In this document: in pieces, positions 1-5,739 of the stretch
Layout of the letters: the number at the start of each line of letters is the position of its first letter
How positions within the stretch are numbered: the first letter of the stretch is position 1
Position numbers and translations under genes: made by a program
Source of the DNA: an uncultured Collinsella sp.
GTDB lineage: Bacteria > Actinomycetota > Coriobacteriia > Coriobacteriales > Coriobacteriaceae
DNA length: 9,404 nucleotides
Direction: 5' to 3'
Assembly: GCA_900752425.1 (NCBI GenBank)
Contig: CAADVE010000101.1
Span: 1 to 9,404 of the forward strand
Notes under the pieces: model-generated
The model's input: the letters and a program-made list of their open reading frames with translations, nothing else
Told to the model about the DNA's origin: nothing
Database searches by the model: none

Positions 1-2
1 AC

Positions 3-146
3 GTCAAGGAGAAGGGGAACTTCCCGCCCATGCACAACGACGCGCTGATGGAGAACTACCCCGGACTGTACCAGTCCCTGCTCCAGATTATCCACAACAC
101 CGGGGAGCGGGTCAACCGCCGGATGGAGATTCAGAACCAGAAGTAG
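3..146 (+). CDS. C-terminal fragment of an unrecognised protein, 5' end outside the window
   Basis: An open frame enters from the left edge and ends at TAG 144-146. It gives 47 residues, beginning VKEKGNFPPMHNDAL and ending NRRMEIQNQK. The stretch is hydrophilic, with a charged C-terminus and no membrane segment, so a soluble protein is likely. I do not recognise the family. It is not in the frame of the purM remnant that follows and does not resemble a purine gene. purF or the start of purM would be expected here, so this fragment may belong to an inserted element or to a wrongly joined contig end. That it is coding is supported by its amino-acid-like composition and normal stop, but the fragment is short. 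Confidence 0.45.
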   Translation, partial: VKEKGNFPPMHNDALMENYPGLYQSLLQIIHNTGERVNRRMEIQNQK

Positions 147-198
147 GGCGCGGCATCCCGGACGCGCCGCCTGTTTACCGGGTACGCCCGGGGGCGCC
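147..198. repeat. GC-rich hairpin stretch at the junction with truncated purM
   Basis: Directly after the stop at 144-146 come two inverted repeats. GGCGCG (147-152) pairs with CGCGCC (163-168), and CCGGG (178-182) pairs with CCCGG (187-191) around a four-base loop. A palindromic GGCGCC follows at 193-198. There is no T-run, so a standard intrinsic terminator is not supported. The stretch sits where unrelated sequence meets purM and could be the end of an inserted element or the 3' untranslated end of the upstream gene. Confidence 0.4.
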
Positions 199-201
199 GC
201 T

Positions 202-654
202 AAGGCCGAGGAGCTGAGCCGTCCGCTCGAGGAGCTCGGCGGCGCATCGCTGGCCGACGCCCTGCTGGCCCCCACGCGCATTTATGTGAAGCCGATTCTT
301 GAGCTGCTGCGCGGCGGCGCCAACGTTCATGCCATTGCCCATATCACCGGCGGCGGTATTACCGAGAACCTCAACCGCGCGCTCGCCGACGACGTCGATG
401 CCGTGGTCACCCGCAACGGCGCCGAGATGGGCTGGGATGTTCCGCCCGTCATCACCTACGTGTCGCGTCAGGCCGAGCTCGCGCCCAACGAGGCATGCAA
501 GACCTTCAACATGGGCGTTGGCCTGTGCCTGATCGTCGCCCCCGAGGACGAGGCCGCGGTGACCGAGGCCCTGGTCGCGCTGGGCGAGAAGCCGTTCCGC
601 GTGGGCGAGTGCGTCGAGGGTTCCGGTAAGGTCGTGTACTCCGATGAGCGCTAA
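202..654 (+). CDS. purM: Phosphoribosylformylglycinamidine cyclo-ligase (AIR synthetase), C-terminal part only
   Basis: PurM closes formylglycinamidine ribonucleotide to aminoimidazole ribonucleotide with ATP, step five of cytoplasmic de novo purine synthesis. The visible part carries typical PurM C-terminal motifs: LADALLAPTRIYVKP, then HAIAHITGGGITENL, then the FNMGVGL block before the last strands. About 150 residues remain of the roughly 340-350 usual for the family, so the ATP-binding N-terminal domain is absent. The frame is open upstream to about position 49, but the residues before about 202 do not look like PurM, and the true start is missing. An ATG at 286 is internal to the conserved region and is unlikely to be a natural start. 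The 3' end overlaps purN by 11 bases, as expected for coupled purine genes. Whether the gene is broken in the genome or only in this assembly cannot be told here. Confidence 0.9.
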   Translation, partial: KAEELSRPLEELGGASLADALLAPTRIYVKPILELLRGGANVHAIAHITGGGITENLNRALADDVDAVVTRNGAEMGWDVPPVITYVSRQAELAPNEACKTFNMGVGLCLIVAPEDEAAVTEALVALGEKPFRVGECVEGSGKVVYSDER

Positions 655-1345
655 CGAGCAGATGGCTGCTGCCGAGGGCCTGGATTTTGTGCCCTATACC
701 CGTCCGACCGGCACCGATACGGCCGAGCCGCTCAAGATCGGCGTGCTCATCAGCGGCTCCGGCACCAATCTGCAGGCGCTGATCGACCTGATCGCCGCCG
801 GCAAGCTCAATGCTTCGATTGAGCTCGTGGTGTCGAGCCGTCCTTCGGCTAAGGGTTTGCAGCGCGCTGAGCGCGCGGGCATCCAGACGCTCACGCTGTC
901 CAAGGATGTCTACGCCGACCCCATCGCCGCTGACGAGATCATCGCGCACGAGCTGCTCGAGCGCGGTTGCGAGTATGTGGTCATGGCCGGCTACATGCGC
1001 ATGGTGCACACGCCGCTGCTGGCGGCGTTTCCCAACCGCGTGGTCAACTTGCATCCGGCGCTGCTGCCGAGCTTTACCGGTGCGCATGCGATTGACGACG
1101 CCTTTGCGCGCGGCGTCAAGGTAACTGGCGTGACCGTGCATTTTGCCAACGAGATCTACGACAACGGTCCCATCATCGCCCAGCGTGCGCTGGCTGTTGA
1201 GGAGGGCTGGGATGTCGACACGCTCGAGGAGCACATCCACGCGATTGAGCACGTGCTGTATCCCGAAGTCGTGCAAATGCTCGCCGACGGCCGCGTCCAC
1301 GTGCTGGAGAGCGGCAAGGTCGCAATTGACGCGCCTCGCGGCTAG
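644..1345 (+). CDS. purN: Phosphoribosylglycinamide formyltransferase (GAR transformylase)
   Basis: PurN transfers the formyl group of 10-formyltetrahydrofolate to glycinamide ribonucleotide in the cytoplasm, step three of purine synthesis. The 233-residue product has the phosphate-binding loop GSGTNLQAL starting at residue 38, the catalytic-site segment NLHPALLPSF with Asn135 and His137, and VHFANEIYDNGP with Asp173 in the place of the catalytic aspartate of E. coli PurN. The core starts near residue 30 (LKIGVLISG), so there is an N-terminal extension of about 29 residues compared with the usual 190-215-residue enzyme. The ATG at 644 lies inside the last codons of purM, pointing to translational coupling. 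A weak AAGG lies about 12 bases upstream, and no other ATG fits better. A terminator follows at 1378-1420. Confidence 0.95.
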   Translation: MSANEQMAAAEGLDFVPYTRPTGTDTAEPLKIGVLISGSGTNLQALIDLIAAGKLNASIELVVSSRPSAKGLQRAERAGIQTLTLSKDVYADPIAADEIIAHELLERGCEYVVMAGYMRMVHTPLLAAFPNRVVNLHPALLPSFTGAHAIDDAFARGVKVTGVTVHFANEIYDNGPIIAQRALAVEEGWDVDTLEEHIHAIEHVLYPEVVQMLADGRVHVLESGKVAIDAPRG

Positions 1346-1377
1346 CGGTGCACAGTACAATTTAGCCGAGTAGTCAG

Positions 1378-1420
1378 GGTGGTCATTGGCGCCAAGGCGC
1401 GCGTGGCCACCTTTTGTTTT
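1378..1420 (+). terminator. Intrinsic terminator of the purine genes
   Basis: GGTGGTCA (1378-1385) pairs with TGGCCACC (1404-1411), with one G-U pair. The self-complementary TTGGCGCCAA (1386-1395) lies in the loop region, and CTTTTGTTTT runs to 1420. The element starts about 30 bases after the purN stop, so it probably ends the purM-purN transcript. Confidence 0.8.
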
Positions 1421-1423
1421 AGG

Positions 1424-1479
1424 TAGTCACCTGCGACGTTCTTTAACGACTGGTCATTCAAGAACGTCGCAGGTGACTA
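1424..1479. repeat. Perfect 20-bp inverted repeat, 16-base spacer
   Basis: The left arm (1424-1443, starting TAGTCACCTGCG) is an exact reverse complement of the right arm (1460-1479, ending CGCAGGTGACTA). The spacer is the 16 bases 1444-1459. The element fills the gap between the purN terminator and the ribosome-binding site of the PTS gene. It has no T-run, so it does not look like a terminator. Its perfect arms and intergenic position suggest a REP/MITE-like dispersed element or a long RNA hairpin in the leader of the next gene. Confidence 0.8.
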
Positions 1480-1497
1480 GGTGAGAGAGGTGAGCGC

Positions 1498-1962
1498 ATG
1501 GCGGATAACGAAGCTCTGTTTACGCCTGAGCTGGTGTTTTTTGATTGGGAGTGTGCAACGCCGGATGAGGTGTTTGCGCGGCTCGAGGGCGAGCTTGCAC
1601 CACGTGGCTACATTGCGTCCGGTTGGCTCGACGCCGTTCGCACGCGCGAGGATGCCTATCCCACGGGTCTTGCCATGCCGGCGGCAAACATTGCCATTCC
1701 GCATACCGATCCGGGGTTTGTGGCCAAGCCCTATATCGCGGTGGTGAAGCCCGCCGCGCCCGTGACATTCAACGCTATGGCTGGCATGGGCGCTCCGGTG
1801 CCGGCGCAGATCGTCATCAATCTGGGCATCGCCGAGCCGGGCGGCCAGGTCGAGGCCCTGCAGGCGCTCATGAACATCTTTATGGACGCCGATGCCGCAG
1901 CCGACGTGCTCGGCCAGACCACGTCCCAGGGCATGGTCGACGCCATCCGCCGTCACTTCTAA
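1498..1962 (+). CDS. PTS sugar transporter EIIA (fructose/galactitol type, PTS_EIIA_2)
   Basis: Cytoplasmic EIIA domains take phosphate from HPr-His~P and pass it to an EIIB. The 154-residue protein has the length of a single EIIA domain. The motif NIAIPHTD places the phosphorylatable histidine at residue 69, preceded by the YPTGLAMP loop. The later VNLGIAEPGGQVEALQALM region matches the conserved second half of GatA-like proteins. The start ATG at 1498 has AGAGAGG at 1483-1489. No EIIB, EIIC or sugar enzyme lies beside it, so it is an orphan. It may serve a remote galactitol-type permease or have a regulatory role like EIIA-Ntr, but the sequence is closer to the Gat type than to PtsN. The leader contains the perfect inverted repeat at 1424-1479, and no clear promoter was seen. 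Confidence 0.85.
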   Translation: MADNEALFTPELVFFDWECATPDEVFARLEGELAPRGYIASGWLDAVRTREDAYPTGLAMPAANIAIPHTDPGFVAKPYIAVVKPAAPVTFNAMAGMGAPVPAQIVINLGIAEPGGQVEALQALMNIFMDADAAADVLGQTTSQGMVDAIRRHF

Positions 1963-1976
1963 GGTGGGGCTGAGTC

Positions 1977-2064
1977 GGCACTTGGGGACTGTCCCTAACT
2001 GCCAAGTGCCACATCTGTCCCCTTTGCACCAAAATGGTGCAGATTAACCTGTCCCCAATGCACC
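1977..2064. repeat. Cluster of GGGACAG-type hairpins and direct repeats before the foldase gene
   Basis: GGCACTTGG (1977-1985) pairs with CCAAGTGCC (2002-2010), and the nested GGGAC-T-GTCCC lies at 1985-1995. A second hairpin is TGCACC (2025-2030) with GGTGCA (2036-2041). A 15-base direct repeat, TGTCCCCTTTGCACC at 2016-2030 and TGTCCCCAATGCACC at 2050-2064, has two mismatches and a 34-base period. No gene is supported between 1963 and 2132. The prsA promoter probably lies in 2065-2132, but no convincing -35/-10 pair was found. An in-frame ATG at 2034 lies in the repeats and was not used as a start. Confidence 0.7.
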
Positions 2065-2132
2065 AAGCGTGCCGCGGGGGCTGCGTTGTGACACAATGGC
2101 GTTTGTTCGATTCGTTATGCGAAAGGCCAACT

Positions 2133-3353
2133 ATGGCAAATAAGAAAAAGAACTCCGAGGCCGCGCCGACGCCCGAGCAGCAGGCCCGCGCTGCCTCCAG
2201 CTCTCGCAAGAAGCAGCGCAAGACGTACGTGTCTAAGACCGTCAAGATCGTCCTGGTGGTCATCGGCGTGCTGGCGATGCTGCTTTCCGTCTCGGCGATG
2301 GCGTGCTCCGGCCTTATGTCGCAGGCCGAGGACACCTCGGGCTACAAGCTGACCGGCGGTGTTGCTGCTACTATCAACGGCACCAACCTCACCGAGGACA
2401 CCGTGACCAAGCAGATCATGAGCATGCGCACGTCCTACGGCTACACCAAAGACAAGGACTGGGCGCAGTATCTGGTCGACAACGACCTCACGCCCAAGAA
2501 GTACCGCAAGCAACTCATCGACTCCTATGCGCAGCAGATTCTGCTTCAACAGGCACAGAAGGAGAACGGCGTGACGGTGTCGGACGAGGAGGTCGAGAAG
2601 GCTTGGAAGGACGCGTGCAAGAGCGCGGGCGGTGCCAAGGCCTTTAAGAAGACCCTCAAGACCTACGGCTATACCGAGGACACCTACAAGGACTCGCTCA
2701 AGGAGAGTCTGGCGCAACAGAAACTCAAGGATGCCGTCGCGCCCACGAGCAAGCCCAAGGACAGCGAGATTGTCGATTACATCAACGAAAATCTGTCCAG
2801 CTACAACGACGCCCGCCGCTCTTCGAACATCCTGATCAAGGTTGATTCCGACACTTCCGACGAGGACAAGGCTGCCGCCAAGGCCAAGGCGCAGGAGTGC
2901 CTGGACAAGATTAACTCCGGTGAGCTGAGCTTTGAGGATGCCGTTGAGCAGTACTCCGAGGACACCGGTTCCAAGGAGAAGAAGGGCGATGTGGGCTGGG
3001 ATAAGCTCACCACCTTTGTCGACAGCTACCAGACGGCGCTCGAGGGACTCAACAAGGGCGACGTGAGCGAAGTCGTCGAGTCGACCTATGGCTACCACAT
3101 CATCAAGTGCACCGACTACTTCCATGTCGATAATCAGGTTGATGACATCAACCAGGTGCCCAAGGACATCAAAAAGTACGTCTCCAACGTGGTGAAGACG
3201 CAAGCGGCCGGCACCGCGTACAGCGAGTGGCTGGAGCAGTACAAGAAGGATGCCGACATCACCGTCAACCCCATGCCCAAAGACGTGCCATACAACGTGA
3301 GTCTGAAGGGCGTCACCAAGAGTTCGACCGACGATTCGTCGACGACTGAGTAA
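2133..3353 (+). CDS. prsA: Membrane-anchored parvulin-type peptidyl-prolyl isomerase (PrsA/SurA-like foldase)
   Basis: PrsA-type proteins help secreted proteins fold outside the membrane by cis-trans isomerisation at proline. The 406-residue product has a Lys/Arg-rich cytoplasmic N-terminus (1-38) and one hydrophobic segment (about 37-57) ending in VSAMAC. That could be a weak lipobox with Cys58 or simply a membrane anchor. A SurA_N-like helical region follows (about 77-205), then a parvulin domain (about 227-330) with GDVGW (285-289) and STYGYHIIK (317-325). The C-terminal region (331-406) ends in a Ser/Thr/Asp-rich tail. The usual first active-site motif SHILV reads SNILI (231-235), so the conserved histidine is Asn232. 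The ATG at 2133 was chosen for GAAAGG at 2121-2126 and because the Lys-rich signal region begins there. An upstream in-frame ATG (2034) lies in repeats. Confidence 0.88.
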   Translation: MANKKKNSEAAPTPEQQARAASSSRKKQRKTYVSKTVKIVLVVIGVLAMLLSVSAMACSGLMSQAEDTSGYKLTGGVAATINGTNLTEDTVTKQIMSMRTSYGYTKDKDWAQYLVDNDLTPKKYRKQLIDSYAQQILLQQAQKENGVTVSDEEVEKAWKDACKSAGGAKAFKKTLKTYGYTEDTYKDSLKESLAQQKLKDAVAPTSKPKDSEIVDYINENLSSYNDARRSSNILIKVDSDTSDEDKAAAKAKAQECLDKINSGELSFEDAVEQYSEDTGSKEKKGDVGWDKLTTFVDSYQTALEGLNKGDVSEVVESTYGYHIIKCTDYFHVDNQVDDINQVPKDIKKYVSNVVKTQAAGTAYSEWLEQYKKDADITVNPMPKDVPYNVSLKGVTKSSTDDSSTTE

Positions 3354-3357
3354 TCAT

Positions 3358-3384
3358 GGGGCGGTGCTCGCGCGAGTGCCGCCC
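3358..3384 (+). terminator. GC-rich hairpin after prsA without T-run
   Basis: GGGCGG (3359-3364) pairs with CCGCCC (3379-3384), and CTCGCGCGAG between them is self-complementary. The following bases (ACGCTATTAG) contain no T-run. It is therefore more likely a weak terminator, a 3'-end stabiliser or a processing hairpin between prsA and the next gene than a full stop. The downstream gene begins 24 bases later, so readthrough is likely. Confidence 0.5.
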
Positions 3385-3407
3385 ACGCTATTAGAGAGGA
3401 TTTGCAG

Positions 3408-3851
3408 ATGACCAACGAAGAGCTTCAGGAGGAAATGATCGCGGCCATGAAGGCCAAGGACAAGGTTCGCCTGTCCATCATTCGCCAGGTTAAGGCCGAG
3501 GTGAAGAATATCGAGGTCAACGAGCGCCGCGATGTGACCGAGGAAGATGTCAACAGCATGATTAAGCGTCTGATTAAGCAGACGAGCGAGACGCTGGAGA
3601 TGTCCATCAAGGCCGGCACCGACCAGGAGCGTACCGACAACTTGACCGAGCAGGTCAAGATCCTGGAGAGCCTGCTGCCCGCGCAGGTTTCGGGCGAGGA
3701 GCTCGAGGCCCTGATCGAGCAGGTTATCGCCGAGCTGGGCGCCACGTCCAAGAAGCAGATGGTCCAGGTTATGGGTGCCCTGGGCAAGGCCACCGGCGGC
3801 AACTTCGACAAGCCGGCAGCGGCAAAGATCGTCGGAGCAAAGCTTGCGTAA
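3408..3851 (+). CDS. yqeY: GatB/YqeY domain-containing protein
   Basis: The 147-residue product matches the size and pattern of B. subtilis YqeY: an N-terminal helical part beginning EELQEEMIAAMKAKDKVRLSI, a middle ILESLLPAQVSGEEL segment, and a C-terminal GATSKKQMVQVMGAL. The C-terminal domain is related to the tail of GatB, the amidotransferase subunit that corrects Glu-tRNA(Gln) and Asp-tRNA(Asn), where it contacts tRNA. The stand-alone protein's role is not settled, though tRNA binding is a reasonable guess. No membrane segment or catalytic motif is visible. The ATG at 3408 is preferred over an in-frame TTG at 3402 because AGAGAGGA (3393-3400) lies seven bases upstream. It follows prsA by 54 bases, with only a hairpin lacking a T-run between, so the two are probably co-transcribed. 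Confidence 0.9.
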   Translation: MTNEELQEEMIAAMKAKDKVRLSIIRQVKAEVKNIEVNERRDVTEEDVNSMIKRLIKQTSETLEMSIKAGTDQERTDNLTEQVKILESLLPAQVSGEELEALIEQVIAELGATSKKQMVQVMGALGKATGGNFDKPAAAKIVGAKLA

Positions 3852-3880
3852 GGGCCGAGCGGTACATAGTTGATGTTGAG

Positions 3881-3912
3881 GGGGCGTGGCCGTCATGGTC
3901 GCGCCCCTTTTT
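3881..3912 (+). terminator. Intrinsic terminator after yqeY
   Basis: GGGGCG-T-GGCC (3881-3891) pairs with GGTC-G-CGCCCC (3897-3907), with one G-U pair and one internal mismatch. The loop is GTCAT, and TTTTT follows at 3908-3912. It lies 30 bases after the yqeY stop and should end the prsA-yqeY transcript. Confidence 0.88.
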
Positions 3913-3919
3913 GCTGGGC

Positions 3920-3994
3920 TGGGCACTCATTGGGGACAGACTTAAATGAGTGCCCAATGAGCAGGTACTCATTTAAGTCTGTCCCCAATGAGTG
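3920..3994. repeat. Composite inverted repeat with two mutually exclusive hairpins
   Basis: The long form pairs 3924-3951 exactly with 3967-3994 (28 bp, 15-base spacer). The short form uses the left half alone: TGGGCACTCATT (3920-3931) pairs with AATGAGTGCCCA (3945-3956). Both forms contain the core GGGGACAG (3932-3939), mirrored as CTGTCCCC (3979-3986). It lies between the yqeY terminator and the transporter operon. The remaining bases to 4098 contain only a possible -10 and the ribosome-binding site. Confidence 0.85.
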
Positions 3995-4057
3995 GGTTAA
4001 AGGTTGCGGGTTCTTTACGGGAATGTAGTGTGGGCTGCGGAAACGTGGTTCTTTCCG

Positions 4058-4063
4058 TACAAT
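4058..4063 (+). promoter_or_regulatory. Possible -10 box of the amino acid transporter operon
   Basis: TACAAT is one base from the TATAAT consensus and lies 35 bases before the ATPase start. No good -35 is visible; the best-placed hexamer, CTGCGG at 4035-4040 with a 17-base spacer, is poor. The call rests on the -10 and on the need for a promoter after the terminator at 3881-3912. Confidence 0.3.
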
Positions 4064-4098
4064 AGTTCAACTCGTGTAAACGCAGGGAAGGGACATTC

Positions 4099-4830
4099 AT
4101 GGCAGACATGATCGAGATCAAGCATCTCAACAAGTACTTTGGCGACCTGCATGTGCTCAAAGATATCAACCTCACCGTCAAGCGCGGCGAGAAGCTCGTA
4201 ATGATCGGGCCTTCCGGTTCGGGTAAGTCGACGCTCATCCGTTGCGTCGATTATCTGGAGGAGCCCACGTCGGGCGAGGTCGTCATCGACGGTACGCCGC
4301 TCACCAAAAAGAATCACCTGGAGATGGCTCGCAAGTATAGTTCCATGGTGTTTCAGCAGTTCAACCTGTATCCCAACATGACGGTGCTGGGCAACCTGAC
4401 GCTCGCGCCCATCAAGCTGCAAAAGAAGAGCAAGGAGGAGGCGACCGAGATCGCCATCGCCGCGCTCAAACGCGTCGGCATGGCGCACAAGGCCGGCGAG
4501 TATCCGCAGAATCTCTCGGGTGGTCAGCAGCAGCGCATCGCCATCGCCCGTGCCCTGTGCACCAAGCAGCCCATCATCCTATTTGACGAACCGACCTCGG
4601 CACTCGACCCCGAGATGGTCCAGGAAGTCCTGGACGTTATGATTGAGCTCGCGCAGGAGGACATCACCATGATCTGCGTGACGCACGAGATGGGCTTTGC
4701 GCGCCAGGTGGCCGACCGCGTCATCTTTATGGAGGACGGCCGTATCCTGGAGGAGGGCACGCCCGAGCACTTCTTCGATAACCCCGAGAACCCGCGCTGC
4801 CGCGAGTTCCTGTCCAAGATTCTGCACTAG
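4099..4830 (+). CDS. Polar amino acid ABC transporter ATP-binding protein (GlnQ/GluA-like)
   Basis: This is the cytoplasmic ATPase that powers the importer formed with the next three genes. The 243 residues are the normal length for the family. Visible motifs in order are Walker A GPSGSGKST (37-45), Q-loop Gln86, signature LSGGQ (139-143), Walker B ILFDE (160-164), D-loop SALD (167-170) and the switch His196. The pattern MVFQQFNLYPNMTVLGNLTLAP is typical of the polar amino acid uptake group. The start ATG at 4099 has AGGGAAGGG ending about 8 bases upstream. It is the first gene of the operon, and the gene order ATPase, binding protein, permease, permease matches corynebacterial gluABCD. The substrate, probably glutamate or glutamine, is inferred from family resemblance only. 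Confidence 0.95.
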   Translation: MADMIEIKHLNKYFGDLHVLKDINLTVKRGEKLVMIGPSGSGKSTLIRCVDYLEEPTSGEVVIDGTPLTKKNHLEMARKYSSMVFQQFNLYPNMTVLGNLTLAPIKLQKKSKEEATEIAIAALKRVGMAHKAGEYPQNLSGGQQQRIAIARALCTKQPIILFDEPTSALDPEMVQEVLDVMIELAQEDITMICVTHEMGFARQVADRVIFMEDGRILEEGTPEHFFDNPENPRCREFLSKILH

Positions 4831-4838
4831 GCGCGGTG

Positions 4839-5714
4839 ATGGACATGACGGATATGACGAGGGCGGCCGTGTCGCGCCGTCGCTTTTTGCAGCTGGCTGG
4901 CGCCGGCATGCTTGCGCTGACGGGGACCGCGCTTACCGGTTGCGGCAACTCCACCAGCGGCGAGGGCTCCGACGGGGGGTCCAAGCTTGCGGCCATCAAG
5001 TCGCGTGGCCATCTGAATGCCGGCGTTAAGAAGGATGTTCCCGGCTACGGCTATTACGACACCGCCAAGGGCCGCTTTGAGGGCATGGAAGTCGATTTGT
5101 GCTACCAGATCGCCGCTGCCGTCTTTGGCGTGAGCTACAAGGAGGCCCGCGCCCAGGAGCTTGTCGAGTTTACCGATGTAACGCCCAAGACGCGCGGCCC
5201 ACTGATCGATAACGGCCAACTCGACGTGGTCGCGGCGACATACACCATCACCGACGAGCGCAAGAAGAGCTGGGATTTCTCGACGCCGTACCGCACCGAC
5301 TACGTGGGACTCATGGTCAAGAAGCGTTCGGGCTTTACCTCGATTGAGGACCTGGACGGCAAGGTCATCGGCGTGAGCCAGGGTGCCACCACGCAGGGCC
5401 TGATCGAGCAGATGATCAAGGACAACGGCTTTAGCTGCAAGCCCGAGTTTAGGGCCTTTAGCGGCTACCCCATCATCAAGAGTTCGCTCGACGCCGGCAA
5501 TATCGACGTCTTTGCCATGGACCGCTCCACGCTGGCCGGTTATATGAACGAGACCGTTGAGCTGCTGCAGCCCGAGGTCAAGTTTGGCGAGCAGGGCTAC
5601 GGCGTGGCGACCAAGAAGGGCTGCGACCTTTCGGCCGTGGTCGATCAGGTGATTTGCGATCGCCTGGCCGATGGCTGGCTCGACCAAGAGGTCAAGACCT
5701 GGGGTCTTGTATAG
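4839..5714 (+). CDS. Amino acid ABC transporter substrate-binding lipoprotein with Tat signal (SBP_bac_3)
   Basis: This protein captures the amino acid outside the membrane and delivers it to the two permeases. The N-terminus has the twin-arginine motif SRRRFLQL (residues 12-19), a hydrophobic stretch and a lipobox LTGC with Cys35. It should therefore be exported folded by Tat and then lipid-anchored. A Ser/Gly-rich linker follows. The mature part has EGMEVDLCYQIA, then TRGPLIDNGQLDVVAATYTITDERKK, whose arginine is expected to contact the ligand carboxylate, and DLDGKVIGVSQGATT, all typical of family 3 binding proteins. The start is uncertain: GTG 4836, ATG 4839, 4845 and 4854 are all in frame, and none has a good ribosome-binding site. 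The gene begins 8 bases after the ATPase stop, so coupling is likely. Confidence 0.93.
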   Translation: MDMTDMTRAAVSRRRFLQLAGAGMLALTGTALTGCGNSTSGEGSDGGSKLAAIKSRGHLNAGVKKDVPGYGYYDTAKGRFEGMEVDLCYQIAAAVFGVSYKEARAQELVEFTDVTPKTRGPLIDNGQLDVVAATYTITDERKKSWDFSTPYRTDYVGLMVKKRSGFTSIEDLDGKVIGVSQGATTQGLIEQMIKDNGFSCKPEFRAFSGYPIIKSSLDAGNIDVFAMDRSTLAGYMNETVELLQPEVKFGEQGYGVATKKGCDLSAVVDQVICDRLADGWLDQEVKTWGLV

Positions 5715-5739
5715 GCGCATCGTCCAAGGAAGGAATCAA

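Noticed and set aside
147..198. tRNA or small structured RNA at the purM junction
   Set aside because: Two short hairpins are present, but there is no acceptor stem, anticodon arm or T-arm arrangement, and the stretch is too short for a tRNA.
506..1360. Open frame of 284 codons on the minus strand
   Set aside because: It covers purN and the end of purM, whose catalytic motifs are unmistakable on the plus strand.
2034..2132. Earlier start for the foldase at ATG 2034
   Set aside because: The extra 33 codons fall in the intergenic repeats and have no suitable ribosome-binding site. ATG 2133 has GAAAGG six bases upstream and begins the Lys-rich signal region.
2115..3203. Open frame of 362 codons on the minus strand
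   Set aside because: It is antisense to the foldase gene, with a Leu/Val/Gly/Arg-rich product that lacks motifs. The plus-strand parvulin motifs decide.
1977..3994. CRISPR-like repeats from recurring GGGGACAG motifs
   Set aside because: Copies are irregularly spaced, palindromic, in different gaps and not separated by uniform spacers. No cas genes are present.
4000..4098. Riboswitch upstream of the amino acid importer
   Set aside because: No known aptamer pattern was recognised, and the space after the possible -10 is only about 35 bases.
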